This document shows positions 24,297-36,635 of a stretch of DNA of 64,000 nt, piece after piece; positions within the stretch are counted from its first letter, which is position 1, and every line of letters begins with the position of its first letter. The stretch is taken from assembly GCA_038496445.1 (NCBI GenBank), contig JALMLS010000216.1, positions 62,001 to 126,000 on the forward strand. Reading direction: 5' to 3'. This stretch comes from Trichosphaerium sp. ATCC 40318. Lineage: Eukaryota > Discosea > Flabellinia > Trichosidae. The notes beneath the pieces are model-generated. The model had not been told where the DNA came from. It did no database searches and saw only the letters and a list, made by a program, of their open reading frames with translations. The translations under genes were made by a program, and so were the position numbers.

Positions 24297-24514
24297 CTGC
24301 GTATCACAAAAGCGTAATTCTAGCGTTAATAAAGCGCTATATGTTAAGCTACGGCAATTAAGTACTTTTAAAGTTTTATTTTTGGACAATCTTTATTTTT
24401 ACAAAGCTGAGCTCTTGTAATCACAAACATACGCTCGTGATTTATGGCAACAATGGATAAGACACTTTGATAAGTCGGTTTGCTGAGTACTATGACATGT
24501 TGTTTAATTCATAT

Positions 24515-24925
24515 TTACTTGTTTTTAACGACTGCCTTGTGTGCGTTTGCTTCTGCTATGATCGTACTAAAGTCGTTCAAAACGGCGTGGTGCTTAAGCT
24601 CTGCAATTATACTCAAAAGTGACTCAGCTGCTACTACCTACGCGCGTGGTTAATGTTTCCGTAGATTGTTAACTGCTGGTTACCAATTCTGTGGAATAAA
24701 CGTCAATACTGTAGTTTTCCCTCGCATTACGCGTATTTTCATTGATCTACTTGCGTTAAACGTTTTATACAGCTTGTAAATTGTTTGTACCCTAGAACTT
24801 TGTAATATCTCGCTGTAGTGCGTCAACATGTCGCTTAGTAATTTTTCTACCTTTAAAGCATATTTTGTTCTGGTTTGTTGGAGTTGATTAATATACAGGT
24901 CGCCAGGCTCTGTCCCTCTATTCAT
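24515..24925 (-). CDS. MED22: Mediator subunit 22 (MED22/Surf5)
   Basis: Three exons join in phase to about 106 residues. Exon 1 ends RTKYALKVEKLLSDMLTHYS-EILQSSR, exon 2 reads INENTRNARENYSIDVYSTE, exon 3 reads VVAAESLLSIIAELKHHAVL-NDFSTI. These match the three conserved blocks of MED22: the N-terminal 'DxxSIxDNFTEIIK' helix, the 'NYEMHVRAANIV' segment, and 'AGESLMKLVSDLKQFLILNDF'. MED22 sits in the Mediator head and bridges to MED11. Start at ATG 24925 (MNRGTEPGDLYINQL); the frame is open upstream but holds no further ATG. The 5'ss are GTACAA and GTAACC. It is on the same strand as the TFIIE-XPB block. Confidence 0.85.
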
Positions 24926-25065
24926 GTCGCAACAGATACTGCTATTACGTTGCTTTACTGAACGCCATGTACTATTCTTTAGCGCTTGAAAGATATTGAC
25001 ATTCCGAAGTACCAAGCAAAGCGAGCATAGAAAGCTATTGAGGCTACGTTACTTATACAGGCAGC

Positions 25066-26287
25066 ATGGCAGATATCGTAGTTAAATTGGGTACAGCTTC
25101 GCTGGCTATTAGCATTTCTTAATTTCAGTAAGGTGGCGCAGCTATCACAAAGAAAGATAGCTTTGAGACGCCTAATATGACAGCAATAAAATGGTAGCCA
25201 CTAAATAGTGTTATACATACGTACATAACAGACCGTTTAGCGCCGCTGAAATAATATCAAAGACTCTCAAAATAAGCCCTAAAACTAGGATAGTTGTAGT
25301 ACACGGTGCAGGAACGTCCAAACGAACAAATGTCACATTGCAATTTTGACATTTCAAAACAGGTTCTTTCGGACATCATCAAGCAAGGACGTATAATGTA
25401 CTTGGTGTGTATTCAAACAATCCTATTGACACCGTTTGAAAGGTTCATCTTGGAACGTCAAGTCAACCACAAGAATCCAAAGAACGACTCATTGCTGGAT
25501 TCACAGCAACACGTGAGTCAGTTATTAAGCTATCTGGACTTGTTGTATCAGAAATGATAAAGCTTGGTATGTGCTTAGATTTAAGTCATGTTCAGTAGTA
25601 TCTATGATTTTTGTAATCTATACAAGGTGTTCCAAGTGTTCAATGTTCTCCTTTTCCAACATGGAAGGCAAAGACTACTGAGAGTAGTTTAGAGGTATGT
25701 CATTATCATTAGTACTGGCGAGTAAAATTTTTTTACAAGGTAGTAAGCCACAATATTGAAGAGATTAGTAATGTACTTGATGCAGGCCTTGTTCCTATTA
25801 TGCATGGTGATTGTGTACTAGATAGTAATCAGTATTGTTGTATACTATCAGGAGATGATATTGTATATGTACAAAGCAAAAAAAACCCACGACATCTTGG
25901 TAATGTTTTATTGTAGGAATTGGCTAAAAATCTGAAACCAAAACGTGTTATTTTCCTATCAGACACAAAAGGCATTTATACTAAACCTCCAGACCTCCCA
26001 GATGCTACGTTATTATCTGTACTTAATGTATCAAAAGAAGGAAATGTAGAGCTTCCACAAACATCTAAAATGAATGTTGATGGTACAAGACTTAGTTCCT
26101 TCCTTTTTTCTAAGTTATTTACAATCTAGTCACTGGTGGTATACTTGGAAAGCTGAAGAGTGCTATAAAGATTGTAAAGTCTACACACATACCAGTCCAC
26201 TTTGCAAAATTAGATTTAACAAGTTTGGGTTTATTTACTGGGAAAGAAATTGTTGGGACTACAATGAAGTTTTGTGAAACACAATAA
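25066..26287 (+). CDS. Isopentenyl phosphate kinase
   Basis: Phosphorylates isopentenyl phosphate to IPP, the last step of the alternative mevalonate route. Start ATG 25066. The N-terminus reads ADIVVKLG, then (after an intron) GGAAITKKDSFETPN, the IPK signature with the family Lys. The next block VVVHGAGSFGHHQARTYNV contains the His that contacts the substrate phosphate. Then ERLIAGFTATRESVIKL, GVPSVQCSPFPTW, an ISNVLDAGLVPIMHGD block, RVIFLSDTKGIYTKPP, and VDVTGGILGKLKSA for nucleotide binding. Ends KFCETQ. Several introns; two 3' splice sites end AAG. Divergent from MED22 with about 140 bases between. Confidence 0.88.
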
Positions 26288-26481
26288 AAAAAAATACCCA
26301 ACCAGGCCCAAACACAACATCTTGAACAGTGCATACAAGCGACTTAAGTTTGTATCTGAAAAAATAACATGTAGATGAAGCGTATGGTTTATCCATGAGT
26401 CTTTCGAGTTATTGGTCAAATGAACGGAGCCTCAGCAGATTGTTGTAGCTAAACTTTTTTTACATTTTTTTTTACATAATA

Positions 26482-28251
26482 TTACATCACAGAACACTTC
26501 ACTGGTGCGTATGAACTATGACTATAACTGCTGTATTGAGCATATGGATATAATTTAGCACGAATTGCATTTCTTCTGTTATATTCAGTCTCTAGTGATG
26601 CAATGACATCATCAAACGTATCACTGATATTCTTTTTGGTTTGTTCTAGAACATCATTTTCCTCTTGAATTGGTCCTTTCATAACCAGTTGAGTCCATGC
26701 ACGATGATTTTCTGAAAATATGGCAATAGGGAGTATATATGCTATAAAAAAAGCAAGTATTCTTGTGATTACTATAATCAAGGATCCAAAAAGAAGTGTC
26801 AAATCACACCTGCAAAAAAAAACCATAAGAAATTTGTCTACAGCTAAACACCAAAAGAATTGCTGTTTTACGTGTTGTAGACCAACCCACTTTGACAAAG
26901 AAATAAGATACCAATACACTTTACTCAAGTGGTAGTAGTATACAGCATCTGTGTCCTTTTATATGGAAAGACAATACGTTAAGGTAGTAATCAACGTACC
27001 AAATTGTATTGTGTTTATACTCATAAGAACAATCAGCTATTGCATCAAAAAAAGGCGTTACAACAAGTGAATGTGGCATATCTAAAATAAGGAAGGCACA
27101 ATACAAAGTTGTCACACCATCTACCAAAATAAAAGCATTAGCAACAACAAACAAAAAAAAAAAAGGAAAAAAAAAAGAAAAGTGCTTCTTTTCTGTTTAG
27201 GCGGCTCAAACCCCTATTGTATTTCCCCAACACCACTGAAGCATGTACTATTAAATGATAGGTATTAAAATACATGTACTTCATAATGAAGGGATAGCAA
27301 GGTACGGCACAAACTGCTTAAACATTTGAAAAAAAAAAAAAAACGAACTAACAATCGCTCTCTCAGAGAAGAACCCAAACGATCAATTTTCTTGAAAAGA
27401 AACGATATACATAAAATAAATTGTGATACGTACAGAAGGAGTATAACATAATGTTAAAAAGTATGTAAGTTACAACACAAAGATAGAAAACATAATTCTG
27501 CAAACTAACAATCTTTTGATGGTGTCTACGCTGTTCCCTTGATAACAAACTATCTCTTTCTTTTCGCTTAACTGTCAGTTGGCTTTTAACTTGTTCAAGG
27601 CGTTTTAGAAAACGCTCCTTCTTTGTTTTCTTGTTGTTCCATCTACTCAAAAAGTAACCTAGTAGAAATGAGACTCTAGTGCACTGTAACGTGTACGACT
27701 CGGTTTGAAGTGAAAATCATTGCAAGTAAACGATAAATTACCTTTCCAACAACACGCTGTACTTGGCAATATAGGCATGCTACGCGAATCCTTCTGTAGT
27801 TTATACGCCTTTGATGACAAATCTTTCCAAATATGTTCATCACTGGACAGGTCGAAAAGGGATTTTGATACGCATGCCACCTACCCGCTGTTAAACAACG
27901 CTTAAATATTAGTACTGTACTGTATTGAAGTCCTCTATTGTTAAGAACTGAAAAATATTCATTATAACTTCATCTGAGAGCAATGAGAAGTTTCCTAGCG
28001 CGTTTTCGTGTACTATTGCTTCTGAATTCGGTTTAGTAGCTAATTATTGTTCTATTGGTACCTAGTGACTCTAGAGAGAGTACAAAATGGTTATGCGGTA
28101 TAATTTTACTCTCCGCATCAATTGTTGAGTCTTTGTGTTTGGGCTTTTTATGGCTCTTCCTTTCATTGCTTGATCTCTCGCCCTTACTACTGCTAGTACT
28201 TTTTCTACTACGGCGGTGCTCTTTACTACCTTTTGGAGCTTTATTGCCCAT
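26482..28251 (-). CDS. F-box protein with multi-pass membrane C-terminal half
   Basis: Begins MGNKAPKGSKEHRRSRKS, with Gly2 in an N-myristoylation-like context (though Pro at 6 is unusual), then a Ser/Lys/Arg-rich stretch. The F-box follows across an intron: LGNFSLLSDEVIMNIFQFLT then IEDFNTVACVSKSLFDLSS and DEHIWKDLS. Next is a charged coil (NNKKTKKERFLKRLEQVKSQ), then hydrophobic spans (NYVFYLCVVTYILFNIMLY; VTTLYCAFLILDMPHSLVV; LLFGSLIIVITRILAFFIAY) and a C-terminal coil (ISDTFDDVIASLETEYN). All exons are phase-compatible to the stop at 26482. F-box proteins usually recruit SCF ubiquitin ligases; a membrane-embedded one suggests ligase targeting at a membrane. A break into two genes near 27300 cannot be excluded, but no stop separates them. 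Confidence 0.65.
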
Positions 28252-28459
28252 AATACCCAACTGCTTTTTTTATGTATATCAACCTTAACACGATTAAGCG
28301 AGTCAAGAATAAAAACAGACATATAATTAAAACTTGCTCTAATGCAAAGGCAACTACACAGGGCCTTATGAAGGTTTGCACGGACGGGTACAATTTAAAA
28401 CGGTGACAATAAAGAATTTCTAAAAGAAAGGGCAGTTTTTATTGATGTGCTTCTTCGCT

Positions 28460-31400
28460 TTATTTGAACTCAGCAATTTCGCCCTTGAGCATTTCAATAA
28501 ACTCAGGAACAGGCTTAGTTCCAACAACTACATAGAAAATGAGTAAACCAGTACAGACAATCAACGCATGCATAATTATGGAGTTACACCAAAAAAAACA
28601 AAAAATTACAATTCGTACCCTTTCCGTCACGTTGTCTTACATTAACGACTTGACCTTCAGCTTCCTTCTCGCCTATAACCAACATATAGTTGTATTGAGC
28701 ACGCTGTGCAAGAAGAACCTTCTTATTCAATTTCTTATCAGAGAAATCTTTATCAACGTGAAATCCTGCTCTAAACAATTGATCGTAAACCTATTCAAAA
28801 AAAATCGTCAGTAAACTCCTTCAACATTGCTTTCTTTTCATTACCTTTTGTGAATATTCAACTGATTTCTCAGAAATAGACATAACAACGATCTGACGAG
28901 GTGATAACCAAAGTGGCCATTTTCCAGCAACATGTTCAATCAAAATAGCAAAGAATCTCTCGAAAGAACCAAAGATAGCACGATGAATTATAACAGGCGT
29001 AGCTAAGCAACAAAATCAGTCAAACTGTTCAATAATCATAACAACATTTTCAACCGAAAAAAAAAAAAGAAAAAAGAATAAAAAAGAAAATAAAGTGTTT
29101 GTTACGCACCTTCAGAACCATCATCAGCAGCATACTTGAGCTTGAACCTTTGAGGCAATTGGAAATCAAGTTGGATAGTAGCACATTGGAATTCACGTTT
29201 GAGTGCATCCGTGATGTGTACATCAATCTTTGGTCCATAGAAAGCACCATCACCTGGGTTCAATTTCCAGTTACCTTCACCAAAGTGTCTGTTGAGTTCA
29301 ACTTCGAGAGACTAAAAAGAATATCAGCAAAAAAAATTCTTTGTTGACTTGTTATCGTCACTCTTACTTTTTCAGCTTTGTCCCATGTCTCTAGGTCACC
29401 GAGATACTTATCTGGTCGCGTAGAGAGCTCAAGTTTGAAATCAAAACCAAACACTTCGTATACACGCTTCAAGAAAGCGATAGCGCCACCAATTTCGTCT
29501 GGAATCTAAAAAATGGTTTAGAAGATGATAACTTTTAACTCATTGCAATGATAACCACAAACGTACCTGTTTAGCAGTACAAAATATGTGTGCGTCATCT
29601 TGACAGAATCTTCTGACACGCGTAAGACCGGTGAGGGCACCATGAAGTTCATTACGATGCAAAGGACCGAAATCAGCGAGACGGATAGGCAAGTCACGGT
29701 ATGAACGTTGCTCGTGTTTGAACATGCAACAGTGAGCTAATATTGTTAATTATCACTTTGTAAGATGTTCAATCATCCATACCAGGACAGTTCATTGGCT
29801 TCATGCCGAAAGTGTGAAAGTTCTTGACAACTTTTCCTTCTTCGTTCATTCTGGTTCCTTCAGATACATCAAAAGCAAACATATCATCGCGGTAGTTTTC
29901 CCAGTGACCGGAGGTCTTCCATAGATCAGCATTGTAAATCGTTGGGGTGATGACTTCAGTAAATCCGCGTTCTCTTGTCAAGAGTAAGTAACATAATTCA
30001 AAAGAAAAATACTTGTTTTTTCCATAACCGTATCGTGTGCATACCTGTACTCGTCTCTCATAAAAGCTTTCATGGTTTCAATAATTCTCGTTCCGTGAGG
30101 CAAGAAGAAAGCACTTCCAGGTGAGACAGCATCAAAGAAGAAGAGTTTTTGAGCCTTGAATATGTAAGTAAATAAAAAAATAAATTCAGAAAATTATTTC
30201 GAAAAATAATACTTACAACACCAATCTTTCTGTGATCACGCTTCTCAGCTTCCTTACGAATGTTTATCCATTCAGTGAGTTGCTTCTTAACAGGGAAGGA
30301 AATACCGTAAACACGTTGAAGAACATCATTTTCGGCGTTTCCAAGCCAGTAAGCGCTTGAGTTTTGGTAAATCTCCAAAGCCTTAATACGTCCAGTATTA
30401 GGGAGATGAGGTCCCTTACACAAATCGATAAGAGGTCCACATCTAAAGAAACAGATTAGTTAAAAAAAATAAATAAAAAAACCAAACAAGGAAAAAAACA
30501 CTCTGTCGCTACTGGCAAGCCACATAATAAGCTGTTTTAGTCAGGAATATTTTATACGAACCTGTAAGCAGTACAGGTTTCACCATCAGGTACTTTACGG
30601 TTGATTAAATCTGTTTTGTAAGGAGAGTACTAAATATTTGTAAAAATGAGTATTCGCGATAATTTGGCGTATTGCACGGGTACCTTAAACATCTCCAATG
30701 CTCTAGCCTTTGGTACTACTAAACGTTCATACTTTTGCTTCTCTTTAACAATAATTTGTACAATAGATTTGATCTCTTTAAAGTCTTCAGGCGAGACAGT
30801 CCTAAAGAGCGTTTAGACGAAACAATAAAAGATTTTCATCAAAAAAAATTTGCAATTAAATTGCTTAGTACGTACTCTCCTTCATTCAAACGCATATCAT
30901 AGTAAAAGCCACCATCCTCAGTTGCTGGACCAGTACATAGTTTTCCCTTTATGTTTACGTTAGAAGTGGAAGTACGAAATAATGCATTGTCTTTCTTTTC
31001 GTGATGACACCACAAAGGGAACGTAGAATGTGATTTTCTCTGTTGCCCGTAGTACAAATAAAAGAAATGATACGGTGAGCGTACACGATACTTAAGTTCC
31101 ATAGCTTGACCTAATACATGCGCGCTAGAGTGCCAAAATACGTGTTGGCCGTCTTTGTCAGAGAACTTCAATAGTTCAAGGTTAGAATCACCCTCAAATG
31201 GGCGAAGCATATCCCACATGGCTCCGTTAACCTAAGGGAGAGTTTAGGAGAGTTTGCGGTAGAAATATCTCAATACCTTTGCAGCTACGCAAGCGTTTGC
31301 TAGACCTTGAGAAATACCTTTGGCAATATCCATAGGCGTAGTTTTCCACGATAGAATCGTTTCACCCTGATTTTCACATTAAAACACACAGAAAAATCGA

Positions 31401-31672
31401 AACGCCATTTATTTCAACCTATAGACGACTACGTACCTCTTTTACGGCACCATCAGGTAAAGTAATTTTTATTGGTTTCGATTCTCCTTCTAGGCAACGT
31501 TAACGTCATTTCCAGCGCGTAGCCACTTACTTCCAATAATTTCATCTTGGTCGGCGGCAATTTTATCCCACTCGCTCATACGGTGCTTGATAAACTCTGG
31601 CCATTCGAAGTCCTTCGTACTTCTCTTTCTATTACCTCCCTTCTTTTTATTATTACTTTTAGGCTCTGCCAT
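28460..31672 (-). CDS. TARS1: Threonyl-tRNA synthetase, cytosolic type
   Basis: A multi-exon gene with complete class II architecture. Start [18 protein letters not shown], a eukaryotic basic extension. Then a TGS domain ([12 protein letters not shown]), the editing domain ([15 protein letters not shown] with the HxxxH element; EDGGFYYDM), and [20 protein letters not shown]. The catalytic core has [14 protein letters not shown], motif 2 [34 protein letters not shown] and motif 3 [16 protein letters not shown]. The anticodon-binding domain ends [18 protein letters not shown] and [15 protein letters not shown]. The residues for Zn/Thr binding (MNCPGH; DAHIF) are present. It charges tRNA-Thr in the cytosol. 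At least ten introns; those I read clearly begin GTACGT or GTAAGT. Confidence 0.95.
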
Positions 31673-32568
31673 TGTGTTGGTTGACAAAAACTAAGACTTT
31701 TGAAGATTATTATTTTACGCGATTTTCGTTTTGTTGAGAAAATACTTAGAACACTTTCACTTACTCCTTTCAGTAGAAATTGCCCGAGGTATTTTCAAGT
31801 AACGTAACTGCTTGTAATTCTACATAGCTTCTATGGCCATACGGAAGTCACCCATACATTGACAACCAATACAACTTCATGTAGTTTACTTTTCGGTGAA
31901 CAGCTGTTTAACGTTGTGTCGCATACGCCAAAGCGTAACGGAGGAGTAATTAAACTTTTGTGTCTTTTTGGTAACGCGATTTCTATAACAAAACTCACGT
32001 GAAGCGTTATTGTGGCAGCCGTCCTACCATTGGAAGCAAGCTTCATACTTACCAGTTGATTTTCCCTAACGAAACGTCACTATCTTACCTCCTTTATCAT
32101 CCTTTTACCTTTTGATTGCCTGTGTTTGCTTCTACTAGGTAGCTCCCATAACGACCAGTCCTTGGTTTGTTGTTCGATGGATCTTGTACAGTCGATGGAG
32201 TTGACACAGATTATCAATAAACAAGTTAATGATAATTGTCATATTTTTGAGCTGTTTTTGTTCGTCACTGCAAGCGTTTAGTTTGTTGTTACAGCCAATA
32301 AAAGTTTTCTTCAACAATTCTGCTGCACACACCACATAAAATATGAGGCATTGAACTGGTTTAGGTTGGAGTAATGACGGATTATCATTAGTCTGTTTTA
32401 TCCATATTCCGGGTCAACTCGGAAGCGCTGGAGACTACATAAGTTTAACGTACTTCCAGGTTTCATTCATAAAGGCTGCACTACATATGGGCTCGGAATT
32501 AACTTGACTAAATGTGACAATAAACCAAGTGTATTAGCAGTTATAGTATAACCTGCAAAGGCTACTAG
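31673..32568. other. Divergent intergenic region, coding content unresolved
   Basis: Between ThrRS and the gamma-glutamyltransferase-like gene. The minus strand is open from about 32390 to 32135 (KTFIGCNNKLNACSDEQKQL) but holds no ATG and I could not join it to a start with certainty. Another open stretch at 31831-32046 starts MKLASNGRTAATITL. Either could be part of one small gene; nothing is recognised. Confidence 0.25.
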
Positions 32569-34708
32569 ATGCGACAATCGTTTGTATATGTAATATTCCT
32601 AATACTGGCTGTGGCAGCTTGTGTAAGAGCTCAGAAAAAAGAAATAAACATTGATCCTTCCGAATGGAGCAAAGAAACTATGGAATTATGGCAAAATAGA
32701 AACAACAAGGCAGGGATAAAGCCAGGTTAAACCAAAAAAAACAGTTTTTCGCGTACTTACAGGTTTCATAGAAGCCAAGTACACCAATGGTATTATAGCG
32801 AATACAGCGAATGCTCTTGCTGTTCATGTTGGCGAAACCGTACTCGAAAAAGGCGTACGGTTTTTTTCTCCTCAAATAGCCAATTTTTTTGAAAAGTTTT
32901 CCCTACTCAAAGAAAACTGCTAAGTCAAACTAGGGAAATGCGATGGATTCTGCTGTGGCCACTGCAATGTCATCAATTGTTTTAGCAACTGGAGAATGGA
33001 TATCATTCGCAGGTGTAGCGTCTATAGTATACTACGACAAGGTACATTCAAACGAACAACAGAAAACTCGAATTTATTCAAAAAACAGAAAGTCCTTTGC
33101 TCTTCGTTCCACCAATTCAAAAAAAAAGTTGTTTGCTATGTCCTTTCGTTTGATCTCAGCTGATATTCGTTTAAGGCTACTGATACAGTAGTAAACGTAA
33201 ATGCTCCATGGGGAACTGTTAAAGGAAATGACCCTAATCTTATTGAATTTGAGAGTAGTGGTCCTGAGTCTATTGGTGTTCACGGTTTCTTAAAAGGTAT
33301 TTTCGAAGCACACGAAAAATACGGATTAATTTCTTGGTCGTCACTTCTTCAACCTGCTATATACTTTGCTGATATTGGATTCAATACATTCTTCCAATTA
33401 AATTGCACCTATAGCCCTATACTCCATAACTCAACTTATGGTCAACAGCTCTGTGAACAGTTTGAAAGAAATGGAATAATCAAACAACCAGAAGTTGGCA
33501 CTTTATTGAAAAACATTGCAAAGAACGGCGCTGATGAGATGTACACAGGTGGTTGGGCAAAGGATTTTATATCATCATTTGAAGGAACTGCGTCTAATAT
33601 ATCCATGTCTGATTTATTAAATTACAAACCAATATGGCACGTGTATCCAAGAAATACTACTTTTGTCAATCACAATATTTTTACAACTAGTGAACCGTCC
33701 TATGGCGGAGCTCAGCTCATAGAGTCCTTGAACGTACTTTTAGAATCTGGTATTCAAAATGGTAGTGCATACCAAGATAACTCAACCGCATTGTCATATA
33801 TGATGATGATATACAGGTTTTCTCAAGCATCTTCTTGGCTCGGTCTTGGAAGATATAAATTACTTAAATTTCAACAACTTTTTAAAGAGATTTTCCCGAA
33901 TCCTGTCTACTTTGATGACTTGGAGGACTTCAACAATCTGAGATGTACTAAAGAACACGCGAAAAGAATATGGAATTCTATTACGACGAATATAACAAGT
34001 GTTAACCAACGTCTAGACGAGCTTTTAGTTCTTTCAAAACAAAAACAACTTTTTGATTCACACAGCGATGGAGTTGTGAGTATGGATGCTTATGGGAACA
34101 CAGCAGTCATAGCGCACACCATCAATAGTCTAGGGTACGGTACTGGTATATTTGTGCAAGGTGTCGCTCTATCAAACGCATCAGGTTCAGGTATTGCATT
34201 GCAATATTGGCGAAACTGGATCGGAAAAGGAAAATCGGCGCTAATTGGATCCGGTCTTCAAGTCGTATTTGCAAAGGAAATTGATTCTAAGTTGTCCAAT
34301 ATTGGTAATATGGGTTTTGTATCTATCGGAAAATCATTATCTCCGTATACTTTTCAGAGCATACCAGGTATTTTAGTTTGGAACCAATCTGCTTCCGAAC
34401 AAATAGATGGCCCAAACTTTCTTTGGGGTGACTTAGACGGTACTCCTGTTGTTGGTATTAATCTCGAATGCCCTAAACCAGTTACCTTCAAGTGTCAATT
34501 TTATCAGGCGATAACACAAGTATTCCCACGTGATACAAAAGAAAAATTAGAGCCATTCATTCAAAAATATGTACAAACATTTCCTAAAACGAACTATGGA
34601 ATTGGATTACCTGTAACAGCTTATATGAATAACAAAGATGGAATGATGTATGGCGGTGCTTCTCCTTTTGTAAATGGATGGTCAGGAGGTATAAACACGG
34701 AAAACTGA
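32569..34708 (+). CDS. Secreted gamma-glutamyltransferase-like protein, probably catalytically altered
   Basis: Four exons. Signal peptide (MRQSFVYVIFLILAVAACVR). The large-subunit half is typical: NALAVHVGETVLEKGGNAMD, then SAVATAMSS, SFAGVASIVYYD, LLQPAIYFADIGF, and EPSYGGAQLIESLNVL. The autoprocessing site differs. Where GGTs have TTHxSVVD, this reads SDGVVSMDAYGN, so the nucleophile Thr position is Ser at best. The later 'SSM' and 'GSPGG' motifs, needed for the oxyanion and gamma-glutamyl binding, are replaced (SALIGSGLQVVF; SNIGNMGFVSIG). Length about 650 residues. The GGT fold is confident, the enzyme activity doubtful. Several N-glycosylation sequons fit secretion. The last exon is about 1.5 kb, long for this window. 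Confidence 0.8.
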
Positions 34709-35151
34709 AATACCACAATGACCTGCATAGCGAGTAAAGCAGTTCTAACTTTTTTTCAACTTCATGTGTTCATGTTCTTTTCGAACAAAACTAGCCCGGA
34801 ATGTCGATAACAGGATTAGCAATACTCTGGACAAACTCCTGTGATTATACGATTCTCGAATACATGTGATTTCAATTACGTGCTATGTGCGTGTGACACG
34901 TAGTGAGACAGGAGTATTCACCAGAAGTTTCCAACACCGAACCGGTATCCACTTCTTGTTTTGGGAAAGAAGTACCATTTCGGACCGTGTCACACCGTGC
35001 AAATTTAATAACGCACAGTCACGAGGAAATGAAGGTTTTTTTATGTCAGTGAGAACCTTTTAAATCTAGTTGTACAACATCGGTGCCAAAAACAGAACTG
35101 CCTTAACTAAAACGCGCTTAGTGTTTTCAAATAAGAAATCTTCTCCCAAAT
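34709..35151. other. Intergenic
   Basis: About 440 bases between the GGT-like gene and the saposin gene, both on the plus strand. I see no coding feature or repeat in it. Confidence 0.5.
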
Positions 35152-36448
35152 ATGAAACTCGTTCTTGTTTTTCTTGTAGCTGTATTAGCTTGCGTTGTTG
35201 CCCAAGACAAATGCGATATCTGCAAACAAGTACGTTTAGGAATTACGGGCTTTTAGAAATTCTTCAGATCTAACTCCTTATACAGCTCGTTGGAGTTGTA
35301 GAAGGCTTAGTCGCACAAAATTCGTCGGAAACTGAGATCGTCAATACTCTAAAGAGCGTTTGCGGCTTTCTCCCTGGTGACTACTCCAAACAAGTTCGTA
35401 ACGATATATTTTGCGTTATTAGCTTACTTTATGCAGTGCAACGGCTTCGTAGAGGCCTACGCCGATAAAGTTATCGCTTTCATCCTAAAGAAAGAAAACC
35501 CAGAAAAGATTTGCGACCAGTTGACTCTATGCACAGCCGTAGCAAAATCCGAGGTAATTTTAACTTTTGTGAACTTTCCATGCAACATTCTTTCTTACCC
35601 TCTTTAAGATCGCTGTACAAGGAGGTGTCGAGTGCGAACTCTGCGATTTGGCTGTAAACGCCCTTGACGCATACGTTGCAAAAAACGTAAGCGTAGAGAA
35701 GATCCGCAAAGAACTTGGTGAACTCTGCAACGTTCTCCCTGGTACAGCAAAAACTTTCGTACGTACCAGACAAACAGAATAACATAAAAATGGGACAACT
35801 TGCGTTTCTTTCCAAATTAGCTTCCAGGTTAAAGAGCTAATATACAAGGTAGTGTACCGATTTCGACACAGAAGCAAACGTAAAGAGAGTTGTAGATTAC
35901 CTTGAAGCGAAAGTTAGCGCAAAGAAAATCTGCTCTATGCTTGTACGTAGCGTCTGTATTTCATGGTTTTATCCTTTCCTCGTGATTTCACGCAAGCCAG
36001 GACACTCCTGGAGCTGCCCGAAAGCATCGGGAATTTTTTTATTATTTATTATTTTGTAATGCCGTTACTCCTCCTTATGAACTTTGTAGCATTTGTGTGA
36101 TGCTTCATTCCAATTGACAATCACACCAAAATACACCACCGAACCAACATGCTCTTTGTGCAAACTTGTCGCTTCTTCCCTTGAAACTTGGTTGGCCTCT
36201 AACTCCACCATTGATACCGTCCATGAAGATATCGAGAAAGTATGTGCTGAACTCCCAGCTACTTTCAAAGAAGCTTGCCAAAACGTTGGTGTACCTTCAC
36301 ACATCCGTCAACTCGTCAAGTACGCGAAGATAACCAATATCCATGATTTTTTTTTCTTGGTTTTTTATTGTTGGCTTATTTGCCCTTTAGTTATGTTGAG
36401 TCAAACTACCCACCAGAGACAGCTTGCAAATACATTGAATTGTGTTAG
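35152..36448 (+). CDS. Secreted prosaposin-like protein with three saposin B domains
   Basis: Signal peptide MKLVLVFLVAVLACVVAQ, then three SapB domains with the canonical six Cys each. Domain 1: DKCDICKQLVGVVEG ... VCGFLPG ... QCNGFVEA ... KICDQLTLC. Domain 2: ECELCDLAVNALDAY ... LCNVLPG ... FCTDFDTEANVKRVV ... KKICSMLHLC. Domain 3: TCSLCKLVASSLETW ... VCAELPA ... ACQNVGVPSH ... ETACKYIELC. The exon joins are chosen so every Cys pair is restored; for example the intron before CTDFDT ends at AAGGTAG, which removes an apparent frameshift. SapB domains bind or perturb lipids in lysosomes or are secreted by protists. Whether it is cleaved into single saposins is unknown. Confidence 0.88.
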
Positions 36449-36635
36449 ATAAAGACAATTAAATAAATAATCGACGCATGAAAATTGTTGCAATTTAGTT
36501 GTTTGAGCAAAATTGCCTTTAAAATTCTTGTGTTATTGCGTCAAAGTACCATCATATGTGGTTGGTTTTAACATGAGCGAAGTAGTATTTTGCTATTGAT
36601 TTTTGTCTTTACAATGTATTAAGTATCTTGTAAAC

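Noticed and set aside
29050-29253. Minus-strand ORF with hydrophobic tail in ThrRS
   Set aside because: It is an off-frame reading of ThrRS exons running into a poly-T intron.
35820-35900. Apparent frameshift in the saposin gene
   Set aside because: Using the acceptor ending AAGGTAG restores the Cys and reading frame, so no mutation is needed.
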